Below, piece by piece: positions 1 to 9,301 of a stretch of 64,000 nucleotides of DNA; positions within the stretch are counted from its first letter, which is position 1; each line of letters begins with the position of its first letter. The DNA comes from CAMTWZ01 sp964412365 (lineage in GTDB: Bacteria; Bacteroidota; Rhodothermia; Balneolales; HLUCCA01): the NCBI GenBank assembly GCA_964412365.1, contig CAYPOI010000002.1, positions 14,305 through 78,304 on the forward strand, read 5' to 3'. Below the pieces are notes generated by a model. It searched no databases and was not told the origin of the DNA. It worked only from the letters and a program-made list of their open reading frames with translations. Both the position numbers and the translations under genes were made by a program.

Positions 1-243
1 CCCACGCCATGTTGCTGGTACGGCACCCCGCACTTCAACTGAAAACACATCAAAGGATCCGACGACGTACGTGGTAGGATCGACCATGCCTTCGAAGGGA
101 AGTTGAGACGCGATTTTCATGCCCACTTCATCTACAAAATAAGCGCTGCCTGCGGTTCTGCGTGGATCTTGGGATGTCGTGTTGGATTGACCATTCAACA
201 GAAGGGGGAATCCGATGAACAGGATTAAACTGAGTCGTACCAT
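1..243 (-). CDS. N-terminus of a probable SLBB/polysaccharide-export type secreted protein (partial)
   Basis: The first 81 codons of a gene that runs off the left edge. I read them directly from the sequence: an ATG, a hydrophobic signal peptide of about 19 residues ending near NGQS, then a short linker and the stretch VDPTTYVVGSFDVFSVEVRG. That stretch resembles the region that opens polysaccharide-export proteins (usually YxxGPGDxxxI), where the first export domain begins. In that family the protein is an outer-membrane or periplasmic component of polysaccharide secretion. Here the usual GPGD is GSFD, so the family call is an inference. Translation is open to the window edge. It could be another secreted protein. 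Confidence 0.6.
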   Translation of the reverse strand, partial: MVRLSLILFIGFPLLLNGQSNTTSQDPRRTAGSAYFVDEVGMKIASQLPFEGMVDPTTYVVGSFDVFSVEVRGAVPATWRG

Positions 244-356
244 TAGATTATTTTTGATTGACACAAAGTCCTTATCACCATTTGACCGACAAGGAACGAT
301 GGTTATTTCCGGCTGCGCCAAGAGACATAAGGTATGAAAAGACGGTCAATTATCCC

Positions 357-1241
357 TTAACCACGTCGTGTCACAATGATACCCGAAATGACAATGAAGG
401 ATCCCACGAGCTGTAACCATGCCAATGGTTCACGCATGAGAAAGTACCCGATGACGAGTCCGATGACCGGCACCAGGTTCTGATAGGTGGCCGTACGTAC
501 CGCTCCAACCTGGTTGAGAGCATAATTCCAAATGATGTACGCCACGCCAACGCTCAACACACCACTGTACAATGCACCCAACCATGCGCCGGTCGGGATG
601 GCGGCAACATCCAATACCATGAGATTGGGGATGGCGGCCAAGACCAACACTCCGCCACCGCTGACCATCGACATCACCGTTAACTGCAATGGCGGATATC
701 GCTTCAAAAAGTCTTTTGATACCACGGTATAGGTTCCGAACACGACGGCGGATGCCAGCGTCAGCATATCGCCGTACAAGGTTCCGGATCCGAAATGCAG
801 TTCTTTCCCGCTTCCCGTCAGAATCAGCAGGATGCCGGTGAAGGTCAGGCTCACGCCGATCAAACGGAACCGGGTCATTTTCTCATCAAAGAAGAAGTGG
901 GAGACCAGCGCTACCCAGACCGGAATGGTGCCCAACATCACCGCCGCATTCGCGGAGTGGGTTGCGGACAATCCGAAGATGAAGAACAACTGATAGGCGG
1001 TGTTACCTAGCAGACCGAGTCCGAACAATGCCGGCACATCGCGCCAAGGGACGGGCTTGAAGCCGCCTTTCCAAACCATGATGCCCACCATCAGAACGAT
1101 GGAAATGGCAAACCGGAATGCGTTGAAGCTCATGGGGTCGATAAAGGGCAGACTCACTTTGACGATGGAGAAATTCGCAGCCCATATCAACGCGACGCTC
1201 ATCAACAATCCCTCGATGAGGGAAAACCGGGTTTTTTGCAT
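357..1241 (-). CDS. DMT-superfamily permease with two EamA domains
   Basis: An inner-membrane protein of 294 residues with about ten hydrophobic segments arranged as two EamA repeats (roughly residues 10-135 and 155-290). This is the usual size for drug/metabolite transporters of the RhaT/YdcZ type. The substrate cannot be read from sequence; family members export amino acids, metabolites or drugs. I chose the ATG that gives MQKTRFSLIEG; a longer reading from an upstream TTG adds 12 polar residues and looks less natural. It is divergent from the TetR gene, with an inverted repeat between the two starts, so control by that regulator is possible. Confidence 0.85.
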   Translation of the reverse strand: MQKTRFSLIEGLLMSVALIWAANFSIVKVSLPFIDPMSFNAFRFAISIVLMVGIMVWKGGFKPVPWRDVPALFGLGLLGNTAYQLFFIFGLSATHSANAAVMLGTIPVWVALVSHFFFDEKMTRFRLIGVSLTFTGILLILTGSGKELHFGSGTLYGDMLTLASAVVFGTYTVVSKDFLKRYPPLQLTVMSMVSGGGVLVLAAIPNLMVLDVAAIPTGAWLGALYSGVLSVGVAYIIWNYALNQVGAVRTATYQNLVPVIGLVIGYFLMREPLAWLQLVGSFIVISGIIVTRRG

Positions 1242-1296
1242 GAATTGAAAATACCATGAAACGTTTCCCTCTTCCAATCCGTTGTGCGAGTGTGTA

Positions 1297-1320
1297 AATT
1301 ATGACCAACAGTCAATAATT
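1297..1320. promoter_or_regulatory. candidate TetR operator (inverted repeat)
   Basis: Arms AATTATGAC (1297-1305) and GTC-A-ATAATT (1311-1320) are reverse complements apart from one extra A, with spacer CAACA. The core reads TGAC-N5-GTCA. It lies 6 bases before the TetR start codon and 56 bases before the divergent DMT permease start. TetR-family repressors commonly bind such palindromes beside their own gene; binding here is inferred. Confidence 0.5.
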
Positions 1321-1326
1321 AAGAGT

Positions 1327-2031
1327 ATGGGTATAGCCGAACGTAAAGAACGAGAGAAGGAAGAACGCCGGAACATGATCATCGACGCGGCTGAGCGGGT
1401 GATCTTTTCGAACCGGATCGACACGTCCACCATGGATCAGATCGCCGAAGAAGCCGAACTGAGCAAAGGCACCTTATACCTGTACTTCAAAAGCAAGACC
1501 GATCTCTATCTGGCGATTCAGGACAGAGGAATGTCGATTCTGGCCGATAACATCGCCCGTGTGCTGGGTGAGAAACACAAAGGAATCGACTTGCTGAGAC
1601 GGTTCGGAGAAGTCTATTTCGATTATGCGAATCAGTTTCCGAACTATTTCAATGCGGAGATGTTCTGCCGCTCGCACGAATTCATGGAAGAAACCACGGA
1701 AAGCGAGCTGTTTCAGTCCACACGCGACAAACGCATCGAAATCGTGAGCTATATCATCCGTGGCATCCAGATCGGATTGCAGGATGGCAGTATCCGAAAA
1801 GATGTCCAGCCTGAGGAATTGTCGCTCATGCTCTATGCGAGTCTGAACGGAATGATCCAGGCTTATATGCTCCGCAAACAAGCCGAGAAGCACGATCTGT
1901 TTCCGGAAGTCCGAGTGTCGATCGATCATATCGTGCAAGACTTCATCCGAATCCTGATGGATGGGTTGAAGCCCGAAAATGTGACCAACGGTCAGAATTT
2001 ATACGAAACTCAAGCTATTTCGCGGGCGTAA
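1327..2031 (+). CDS. TetR/AcrR family transcriptional regulator
   Basis: A 234-residue regulator. The N-terminal helix-turn-helix is clear at about residues 33-58 (TMDQIAEEAELSKGTLYLYF, the classic TetR recognition-helix pattern). A helical ligand-binding domain follows. I start at ATG 1327 (MGIAERKERE) because the charged N-terminal extension is typical and the candidate operator lies immediately upstream; a start at 1282 would place coding sequence over that operator. It directly precedes the TolC-adaptor-RND genes on the same strand (27-base gap), so it probably represses this efflux operon and perhaps the divergent permease. The inducer is unknown. Confidence 0.9.
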   Translation: MGIAERKEREKEERRNMIIDAAERVIFSNRIDTSTMDQIAEEAELSKGTLYLYFKSKTDLYLAIQDRGMSILADNIARVLGEKHKGIDLLRRFGEVYFDYANQFPNYFNAEMFCRSHEFMEETTESELFQSTRDKRIEIVSYIIRGIQIGLQDGSIRKDVQPEELSLMLYASLNGMIQAYMLRKQAEKHDLFPEVRVSIDHIVQDFIRILMDGLKPENVTNGQNLYETQAISRA

Positions 2032-2058
2032 GCGTCCGCCGTCATCATTTATTACCCT

Positions 2059-3465
2059 ATGCAGTCCTATCGTTTCGCGGCTATTGTGCTCATCGCCGCA
2101 TTCTCAGCACCTCTGGTTGCCCAAGCGCAGCCTGTGATCACTGTCGACCAAGCCATCGCCACGGCCCTGGCCAATAACACCGACCTTCGCATCGCGAAGT
2201 TGGCCATAGACGATTCCGAGCAACAAGTGATGATGGCATGGGCGGAAGTGATGCCCACCATCAATTCATCGCTCAATTACACGCGCAACATCGAGATTCC
2301 GGTGCAGTTCCTGCCCGGCGAGTTCTTCGGCGGTGCGCCCGGAACGTTGGTGCCAATCAAGTTCGGTGCCGACAATTCCTGGCAAGGCGGCTTTTCAGTC
2401 AATCAGACCCTGTTCCGGGGCGATGCCATCGTGGCGATATCCAGTCGCGACGTGTATCGGCTTGCGGCGGCGGAGAATTTCCGAGCCACATCCCAACAGG
2501 TCGTGACCCAAACCCGCCTGGCCTACTATGGCGTGCTCATCGCCGAAGCGCAGTTCCGCCTGGCCGACGCGTCGCTCTCCCGCCTCAAGGTCAATCTAGA
2601 CGAAAACAAGGCTCGTGCGGGCGCGGGTTTGCTGGATGAATATGAAGTACTTCGCCTCGAGGTCCAATTGGCCAATGAAGAGCCACGTCGCGCGGAATCA
2701 GCCGATGCGCTCGAAAAAGCCTTTCGTGACTTGAACCTTGCCATGGGTTTGCCGGTCGATACGCCCTTCCAAGTGAAAGGCGATCTCGTGAATCTCGACA
2801 TCTTCGCCACCCGCACGGTGGATGCGAACACGGAACTGATGGATTTGGACCGAATGATCGATGTGGCGCCGGTCGATCAAGTCGATGTGACTGAAACGCG
2901 TGGAGATCTTCGCTCTTTGAATGTGCAACGTCGCTTAAAAGACCGCGAAATCTTAGCCAATAAGACCGACTTCTATCCCAATATCACAGCGAATTACGCG
3001 CTGCAATGGAGTTCTTCGCAAAACGGGACGCCTAATTTCAATGAGAACCGCAATCGATTCCAGACGATCGGTGTGACCGTGAGCCTGCCTTTGTTTGACG
3101 GGATGCGTCGCGTGACCACCATCAAGCGTTCGCAAATCGAGCGTCGCGGACTCGATGAGCAGATCCGATTCGCCGAGCAGAACGCTCGAAATGAGGTGGT
3201 CACCAACTGGCAACGCCTCGAACGCATTTTTGAAACCGCATCCTCGCGCCGCAAAGCGGTGGAGCAATCCAAACGGGGATACGACATCGCATTGGCCCGC
3301 TTCCGCAATGGTGTGGGTTCGCAATTGGATGTGACCGAAGCCGAATATCAATACCAGCTCGCAGAACTCAACTACGCCGCCATGGTGTTTGACTATCTGA
3401 GCGCCAAAGCCCAATACGACCTTTCGCGCGGCGACGTGCCGTTTGTCGATACTCAACGCAATTAA
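2059..3465 (+). CDS. TolC-family outer membrane efflux protein
   Basis: A 468-residue outer-membrane channel of tripartite efflux pumps. A signal peptide ends near residue 23 (LVAQAQ). Two outer-membrane-efflux repeats follow (about 28-215 and 275-465), rich in long heptad-like helices such as RLEVQLANEEPRRAES and the repeat-end motif GVGSQLDVTEAE. It forms the trimeric outer-membrane barrel and periplasmic tunnel that receives substrate from the adaptor and pump encoded next. The next start codon lies 4 bases downstream, so the genes are very likely co-transcribed. Confidence 0.93.
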   Translation: MQSYRFAAIVLIAAFSAPLVAQAQPVITVDQAIATALANNTDLRIAKLAIDDSEQQVMMAWAEVMPTINSSLNYTRNIEIPVQFLPGEFFGGAPGTLVPIKFGADNSWQGGFSVNQTLFRGDAIVAISSRDVYRLAAAENFRATSQQVVTQTRLAYYGVLIAEAQFRLADASLSRLKVNLDENKARAGAGLLDEYEVLRLEVQLANEEPRRAESADALEKAFRDLNLAMGLPVDTPFQVKGDLVNLDIFATRTVDANTELMDLDRMIDVAPVDQVDVTETRGDLRSLNVQRRLKDREILANKTDFYPNITANYALQWSSSQNGTPNFNENRNRFQTIGVTVSLPLFDGMRRVTTIKRSQIERRGLDEQIRFAEQNARNEVVTNWQRLERIFETASSRRKAVEQSKRGYDIALARFRNGVGSQLDVTEAEYQYQLAELNYAAMVFDYLSAKAQYDLSRGDVPFVDTQRN

Positions 3466-3469
3466 TCCT

Positions 3470-4516
3470 ATGAAAACCCTACTCTACATTTTCCCAATCG
3501 TCTTATTGGCCGCGGCTTGCGGTTCCGAGGAGTCCCAAGAGCCGGCCACGACCGAAGTTTTTGAGCGCACCATCAATGTGAGCACCGAGCGTGTTCAGCC
3601 ACAAGAATTTGTCAACTACCTGTCGTTGGTCGGAACGGTGAAATCCGGTCAGGATATCCAAGTGTCGGCTGAAGTGACCGGCCTCGTCGAGCGCCTGGCC
3701 GTCAGCAAAGGTCAACGCTTCAGAAAAGGCGCCCTCATTCTGAAAATCGACGNNNNNNNNNNAATCGCGAAGGCATCCGCCGAAACCGCCCGCGAGAATT
3801 ACGAGCGCACCAAATCGCTTTGGGAATCGGACCGCATCGGTTCCGAATTCGCGGTGATCACGGCCGCCAACGCATCGCGTCAGGCGCAAGCGAACAAAGA
3901 ATTGTTGGAGATCCGCCTTCAGAAATCCTCCATCATCGCACAATTCGATGGCATTTTGGAAGACGTGTATGTGGAGCAAGGTGAGATCGCGGCAGCCGGA
4001 TCGCCGTTGGTTCGGTTGATCGAATCCGGTCGGATGCACATCGAGAGTGGTGTTCCGGCCCGGTACGCCGGACTCGTCAAAGTCGGTGATCCCATTGAAA
4101 TCAGTTTCGAGATGCTCAACAATCGGACGTACACCTCAAAAGTGAGTCGTGTGGGTTCGGCGATCGATCCGTCGGTTCGCACATTCCGCATCGAAGCGGA
4201 CCTCCAGGCCAGTTCCGTCTACAAAGTGGACATGATTGCCACCATCCGCCTGCAAACCGAAACGTTTTCCGATGCCATCGTGCTGAATCAGGAATTCGTG
4301 CAACGCGACGAAAACGGCTACCGCGTGTTCGTTGTGAGTGATGTGGATGGGAAAAAACGTGCGACGGCTACTCGTGTCGAACTCGGACCCATTTTCAACA
4401 ACCGGGTTGTGATCACAAGCGGACTCGAACCAGGCGATGAAGTCATCACCCGTGGTTCGGTGTTTGTGGAGAACAACATTCTGCTGAATATCCAAAACGA
4501 CGAGGCGAATTCATGA
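3470..4516 (+). CDS. RND efflux periplasmic adaptor lipoprotein (contains assembly gap)
   Basis: Membrane fusion protein linking the pump to TolC. The N-terminus has a lipoprotein signal with lipobox LAAAC (Cys17), so it is probably inner-membrane anchored. Domains visible are a barrel-sandwich/lipoyl half (KSGQDIQVSAEVTGLVERL), a helical hairpin, the second lipoyl half (FDGILEDVYVEQGE) and a beta-barrel domain. I start at ATG 3470, just after the TolC stop, rather than upstream inside the TolC gene. Ten N bases fall in the hairpin-proximal part, so its true length and sequence there are unknown, although the frame stays open. Its stop overlaps the pump start (ATGA). Confidence 0.92.
   Translation: MKTLLYIFPIVLLAAACGSEESQEPATTEVFERTINVSTERVQPQEFVNYLSLVGTVKSGQDIQVSAEVTGLVERLAVSKGQRFRKGALILKIDXXXXIAKASAETARENYERTKSLWESDRIGSEFAVITAANASRQAQANKELLEIRLQKSSIIAQFDGILEDVYVEQGEIAAAGSPLVRLIESGRMHIESGVPARYAGLVKVGDPIEISFEMLNNRTYTSKVSRVGSAIDPSVRTFRIEADLQASSVYKVDMIATIRLQTETFSDAIVLNQEFVQRDENGYRVFVVSDVDGKKRATATRVELGPIFNNRVVITSGLEPGDEVITRGSVFVENNILLNIQNDEANS
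3753..3762. other. assembly gap (10 N)
   Basis: A run of ten undetermined bases inside the adaptor gene. The fixed round length suggests a scaffold join of unknown size rather than a measured gap, so the 348-residue length of the adaptor is provisional. Confidence 0.99.
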
Positions 4517-7500
4517 GTTCTTCGAACGAAAATCGTAAAGAATTCGGGCTCTCGTCCCTCTCCATCGATCAAAGCACGATGGTGATGGTGATGATGTTCT
4601 TAGTATTCGTATTAGGACTGTACAGCTACAGCACGCTTCCGAAAGAAGCGCAGCCGGATATTCCGATTCCGGTGATCGTGATATCGACCGTTTATCCTGG
4701 AGTTTCACCCGAAGACGTGGAAAACCTCGTCACTCAGAAGCTTGAAGCCAAGCTCAATGAGATCCAGGATGTGAAAGTGATGACATCCACCTCGGTGGAA
4801 GGGTATGCTAACGTTATTTTGGAATTCGACACGAGTGTGAATTTGGATGAAGCGCTACAAAAAGTGCGTGAGAAAGTGGATTTGGCCAAGCCGGATCTGC
4901 CATCGGATGTGGAGAGTCCGGTGATTTCCGAAATCAACATCGCCCAATTCCCGATCATGCAAGTGAATGTGGCCGGTGATTACAGCCTCGAACGCCTCAA
5001 AAAAGTGGCCGAAGATCTGCAAGACCGCCTCGAAAGTATTCCGGGAGTACTGGAAGCGAATTTGGCTGGCGGTTTGGATCGCGAAGTCTACATCGACATC
5101 GATCTGGGCAAGATGAAGTACTATAACATCGAGTTCAAAGATGTGATCGAAGCCATCCAGTTCGAGAACGTAACCATCCCCGGTGGAAATGTGGATGTGG
5201 GTTCGAAGAAATTCCTGGTACGTATTCCGGGTGAGTACAAGAATCCGGACAAGATGGCCGACATCGTCATCAAATCGCGCGGCGACAGCCCCATTTATTT
5301 GCGAGATATCGCGAAAGTGGATTTCGGATACATGGAACGTGCGTCGTATGCCCGTTTGGACGACAGCCCCGTGATCACGCTATCCATCGTGAAGCGTTCC
5401 GGTCAGAACATCATTGAAGCGACCGATGCGGTGAAGGCCGTCATCGCCGAAGAGTCCGAGAATTTCCCGCCTGGCACAACGGTCAAGGTGACCAACGAAA
5501 CGGCGACCATGATTCGCGAAACCGTGAGTTCCTTGGAAAACAACATCATTTCCGGCTTGATCCTCGTGGTCGGTGTGATTTTGTTCTTCCTTGGAGTCCG
5601 GAATTCCTTCTTTGTTGGAATCGCCATTCCGCTGTCCATGTTGTTGTCGTTCATTGTGCTTCAAGCCTTGGGCATCACCATGAACATGATCGTCCTGTTC
5701 AGCTTGATTCTCGCATTGGGGATGCTCGTGGACAACGCGATCGTTGTGGTGGAAAACATCTATCGTTATTTAGAAGACGGATACAGCCGCGTCGAAGCGG
5801 CTAAGAAAGGGACGGGTGAAGTGGCCCTGCCCATCATTTCCGGGACGGTGACGACCCTCGCCGCCTTCACTCCGCTCATGTTCTGGCCTGGCATCGTGGG
5901 CGAGTTCATGAAATACCTTCCGCTCACGCTCATCATCACCTTGAGCAGTTCCTTGTTCGTGGGCTTGGTGATCAACCCCGTGTTGTGTGCCTTGTTCATG
6001 CGATTGGATGGAACCCCAGCCGAACAACCGATGAATTCCCGCGGGAAACGCCTGATGTTCATTGTAACCGGTGTGGTTTTCTTGTTCTTGTTAGCAACTA
6101 ATTTCTTGGTATGGGGAATGATCCTCATCGCAAGTGTTCTCATGTATGTCTTCCATACCCGATACATGCAACGCGCCGGTTTGGCGTGGCAACAAAAAGG
6201 GGTGCCGTGGTTGATCGAGAAATACCGTGGATCACTGGTTGTGGCCTTGAACCGATCCGGGCTCGTAATCTTTGGAGCGATCGGAATTCTGATTCTCAGC
6301 TTCTTTGTCTTCGGTGCGTTCAATCGTGGCGTCGAGTTCTTCCCCGAAGGCATTCCGCCACGTGCGGCGTACATCCAGGTGGAAACTCCCGTTGGAACCT
6401 TGGCATCCGTCACAGACGAGGTGATCCGCTCCTACGAAGACCGTGTTGGTTCCATACCCGGAATCAACGATGTGGAATCGGTTGTGGCCACATCCGGTTC
6501 GAAAATTTCGGGTGGTGATTTTGCTGGGGGAAGTTCATCGACCCACTTAGGAACGGTGGTCGTCAACTTCCGAGATTACAAATACAGAGAGACCGACACG
6601 TTCGAATCGTTGGAATTCATGCAACGTGAGTTCGAAAAACTGGCCGTTGGTGCGAATGTGAAAGTGGAAGTTCCGGCGGAAGGTCCACCAACCGGAAAAG
6701 TGATCAATCTTGAAATCGTCGGTCAGGAATTGGATGTGTTGGAAAGCCTGACAGCCAGAGCATTGGCCACCATCCGCAATCATCCCGTTTCAGCCAAGCT
6801 TGAAGGGTTGGATAACGACATGCCGGATAAGCGCCCGGAGTTGGTTGTTGTGGTGGACCGTGAGAAAGCGGCCACATTCGGCCTCAGCACAAACCGGGTC
6901 GGATCAACGGTTCGTAATGCCATCAATGGGGTGGAAGTGTCGAAGTACCGCGACGGAAATGATGAATACGATATCATCGTGCGCCTTGACGAGAAGTACC
7001 GGAATTCGTTGGATGCGATCGGCGATTTGTTCGTGATGGCGGAAAACGGACGCCAAGTTCCGATTTCGGAAGTGGCTACATGGTATGTGGCCGACGGACT
7101 CGGCGGCATCAACCGCAAAGACATGGATCGTGTGATCACGGTTTCTGCCGATGTGCGCGCCGGTTTTCAAGACAACGCGGTACTGGCCGAAGTCCAGGAA
7201 GTGATCGCACCCCTGATGAACGAAATGCCAAGAGGGTACATCATGCGCTGGTCGGGTCAGCAAGAAGAGCAAAACGAAGCTCAGGAATTCCTTACCGGTG
7301 CTTTCCTCATCGCACTTTCGCTCATCGTCTTCACCTTGGTGGCTCAATTCAACTCCATGGCGAAATCGTTGATGGTGATGACATCTGTCATCATGTCCAT
7401 CGCCGGTGTGTTGTATGGATTGGTGCTGTTCCAAATGCCGTTCGGAATCATCATGACCGGCTTGGGCATCATTTCGCTTGCAGGAGTGGTGGTCAATAAT

Positions 7501-7962
7501 GCGATCGTGCTAATCGATTACGTGGATCTGCTTCGGAGTCGGGACGGATTGAGCGTGTATGATGCGCTCATCAAAGCGGGCCAAACCCGTCTGCGTCCGG
7601 TATTGCTTACCGCACTCACCACCATTCTCGGACTCGTTCCATTGGCAATCGGATTCAACTTCGATTTCATCGTGCTCTTTTCCAATCCGGTGGCCTTCTT
7701 CAGCGACATCAGCCAGTACATCTATTGGGGTGGAGAACAAGCCGAATGGTGGGCGCCGATGGCGATCGCGGTCATTTCGGGCCTCGCGTTTTCCACACTT
7801 CTGACGCTCATTTTCATACCAGTGATCTACTTCCAGGTGGATCGGTTGATTTTGTGGTACAACCGCTATGCCTACGGTATCGAGAAGGGGTTGAATTCGG
7901 CGCACGACAGTGCTGAAAAAACATTGGCGCTTCCTAAAGAAGCCGATATCTTTGTGCCATGA
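4513..7962 (+). CDS. RND-family (HAE1-like) efflux pump
   Basis: A 1149-residue inner-membrane proton-driven pump, longer than AcrB (1049). The N-terminal membrane segment, the porter domain (PDIPIPVIVISTVYPG, typical for the family) and the transmembrane-4 signature LVDNAIVVVEN are present. At the proton-relay positions of AcrB (D407, D408) it has D407 followed by N408, a substitution common in many non-AcrB HAE1 pumps. Extra length comes from an additional hydrophobic stretch around residues 510-560 and an insertion before the last helices (FSNPVAFFSDISQY). It works with the adaptor and TolC protein encoded upstream. Substrate unknown. Confidence 0.93.
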   Translation: MSSSNENRKEFGLSSLSIDQSTMVMVMMFLVFVLGLYSYSTLPKEAQPDIPIPVIVISTVYPGVSPEDVENLVTQKLEAKLNEIQDVKVMTSTSVEGYANVILEFDTSVNLDEALQKVREKVDLAKPDLPSDVESPVISEINIAQFPIMQVNVAGDYSLERLKKVAEDLQDRLESIPGVLEANLAGGLDREVYIDIDLGKMKYYNIEFKDVIEAIQFENVTIPGGNVDVGSKKFLVRIPGEYKNPDKMADIVIKSRGDSPIYLRDIAKVDFGYMERASYARLDDSPVITLSIVKRSGQNIIEATDAVKAVIAEESENFPPGTTVKVTNETATMIRETVSSLENNIISGLILVVGVILFFLGVRNSFFVGIAIPLSMLLSFIVLQALGITMNMIVLFSLILALGMLVDNAIVVVENIYRYLEDGYSRVEAAKKGTGEVALPIISGTVTTLAAFTPLMFWPGIVGEFMKYLPLTLIITLSSSLFVGLVINPVLCALFMRLDGTPAEQPMNSRGKRLMFIVTGVVFLFLLATNFLVWGMILIASVLMYVFHTRYMQRAGLAWQQKGVPWLIEKYRGSLVVALNRSGLVIFGAIGILILSFFVFGAFNRGVEFFPEGIPPRAAYIQVETPVGTLASVTDEVIRSYEDRVGSIPGINDVESVVATSGSKISGGDFAGGSSSTHLGTVVVNFRDYKYRETDTFESLEFMQREFEKLAVGANVKVEVPAEGPPTGKVINLEIVGQELDVLESLTARALATIRNHPVSAKLEGLDNDMPDKRPELVVVVDREKAATFGLSTNRVGSTVRNAINGVEVSKYRDGNDEYDIIVRLDEKYRNSLDAIGDLFVMAENGRQVPISEVATWYVADGLGGINRKDMDRVITVSADVRAGFQDNAVLAEVQEVIAPLMNEMPRGYIMRWSGQQEEQNEAQEFLTGAFLIALSLIVFTLVAQFNSMAKSLMVMTSVIMSIAGVLYGLVLFQMPFGIIMTGLGIISLAGVVVNNAIVLIDYVDLLRSRDGLSVYDALIKAGQTRLRPVLLTALTTILGLVPLAIGFNFDFIVLFSNPVAFFSDISQYIYWGGEQAEWWAPMAIAVISGLAFSTLLTLIFIPVIYFQVDRLILWYNRYAYGIEKGLNSAHDSAEKTLALPKEADIFVP

Positions 7963-8366
7963 TCCAACGACCGCAAACGGTTTACTTGTCCCTCTCGATT
8001 CTTTTGAATCTGATGTTGCCCTTCACCGCCATCGCGGATCGCATGTATAGCGATCCGAATGGCTGGTGGGGTTACGCGTTCACATCCGCCATCCTGCTGG
8101 CCATCGGCACCGCAGGGTATGCAATCAGTTTGTTCAAAATCCGACCCAATCAAGCCAAATGGGTACTTCGCTCGTTCCTGTTTCAAATGATCACGGTCGG
8201 ACTTTGTCTAGGTGTGTTTTTCTCCTCAGGACCGATGTCGACCCGCCTCCTTCCTGATTATGTCTCCTTGCTGGCGGTCATCGTGTCTGCATTGGTGCTT
8301 TGGATGGCTCGCTTTCAGATCTTGAAAGACGAGGCCTTGGTCAAATCCATCGACCGCATCCGCTGA
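7959..8366 (+). CDS. DUF4293 family membrane protein
   Basis: A 135-residue protein with four hydrophobic segments. It starts MIQRPQTVYL and ends with KDEALVKSIDRIR, both of which match the conserved ends of the DUF4293 family, found mainly in Bacteroidota and relatives. Function unknown. Its ATG overlaps the stop of the pump gene (ATGA), so it is translationally coupled to the efflux operon, though in other genomes the family is not tied to efflux. It is a useful lineage marker. Confidence 0.85.
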   Translation: MIQRPQTVYLSLSILLNLMLPFTAIADRMYSDPNGWWGYAFTSAILLAIGTAGYAISLFKIRPNQAKWVLRSFLFQMITVGLCLGVFFSSGPMSTRLLPDYVSLLAVIVSALVLWMARFQILKDEALVKSIDRIR

Positions 8367-8368
8367 GG

Positions 8369-9262
8369 ATGACCTCCAAGACCTACGGACTCCTGGCCCT
8401 GGGCTTGGCCACCTTCGCAACCGCGCCTATCGTGGTCCGACTGGCGGGTGAAGGTGCCGATCCCATCGCGTTGACCACTGTTCGCACCGTTGTTGCCGCT
8501 TTGGTGTTGCTCCCCATTTGGTGGTGGCACAAAGAAGGCCGAGCCAGCACGCCATCAACAGCAAAACACACGTGGGGATGGAGTTTCTTGGCTGGCATGT
8601 TCCTTGCAACCCATTTCGCCTTATGGGTGATGTCGCTCGGGTACACGTCCGTGGCTTCCGCTTCAGTTCTGGTCACCTCGCATCCCGTGTTGCTGATTCT
8701 GATCGAATCGGCCATACTTGGTGTCGTGTTCCAACGCCTCACCTGGATCGGTGTCTTCATCGCGTTCACAGGTAGCGTGTTATTGGCCATCACGGACCAA
8801 TCCGCCACCGCGACCTACTCGAATCCGATGTTGGGAAATGCCTTGGCGTTCACCTCATCGCTGATGTTCGTGGGCTACATCCTCATCAGCCAAAAAATCC
8901 GCAAACATCATACCTGGCTGGATTATGTGACACGCGTGTATCTGACAACCGCGTTGGTCACACTCGTCCTATTTTTTGTGATGGGGAAATCCGGTGCCTC
9001 ACTCACTCCCGGAGTTTTGATGTCAGGTCTGATACTTGCATTCGGCGCGCAGTTGATCGGTCACGGCGCGCTGAACTATGCTGTGAAATCCATTTCCCCG
9101 ACCTTGCTATCAACCCTCATCTTGGCCGAACCGGTATTCGCGACCATTTTGGCGATGTTCATTTTTGCGGAAGTCCCATCCATGATCGCGTCCATTGCCA
9201 TGACACTCACGCTCACGGGCATCCTGGTGAGCTGGTGGGGCAGAAGGAATGATGTAAGCTGA
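8369..9262 (+). CDS. DMT-superfamily permease (EamA domains)
   Basis: A 297-residue inner-membrane transporter with about ten hydrophobic helices in two EamA repeats (about 5-140 and 155-290). It is the second such permease in the window and is only distantly similar to the first. The chosen ATG (MTSKTYGLLALG) follows the DUF4293 stop by two bases and is preceded by GAGG, a plausible ribosome-binding site. An upstream start inside the DUF4293 gene would add polar residues with no family match. Substrate not predictable. It appears to be the last gene of the efflux-operon run. Confidence 0.88.
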   Translation: MTSKTYGLLALGLATFATAPIVVRLAGEGADPIALTTVRTVVAALVLLPIWWWHKEGRASTPSTAKHTWGWSFLAGMFLATHFALWVMSLGYTSVASASVLVTSHPVLLILIESAILGVVFQRLTWIGVFIAFTGSVLLAITDQSATATYSNPMLGNALAFTSSLMFVGYILISQKIRKHHTWLDYVTRVYLTTALVTLVLFFVMGKSGASLTPGVLMSGLILAFGAQLIGHGALNYAVKSISPTLLSTLILAEPVFATILAMFIFAEVPSMIASIAMTLTLTGILVSWWGRRNDVS

Positions 9263-9301
9263 TTTTTTGTATCTTTAGCATTAATAGCTAATTACACGAA
9301 A

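Noticed and set aside
1282..1326. Upstream start for the TetR gene
   Set aside because: The added 15 residues (MCECVNYDQQ...) have no family match and would place coding sequence over the palindromic operator.
5766..6413. 215-codon minus-strand frame opposite the RND pump
   Set aside because: Shadow of the pump; no signal, motif or start context.
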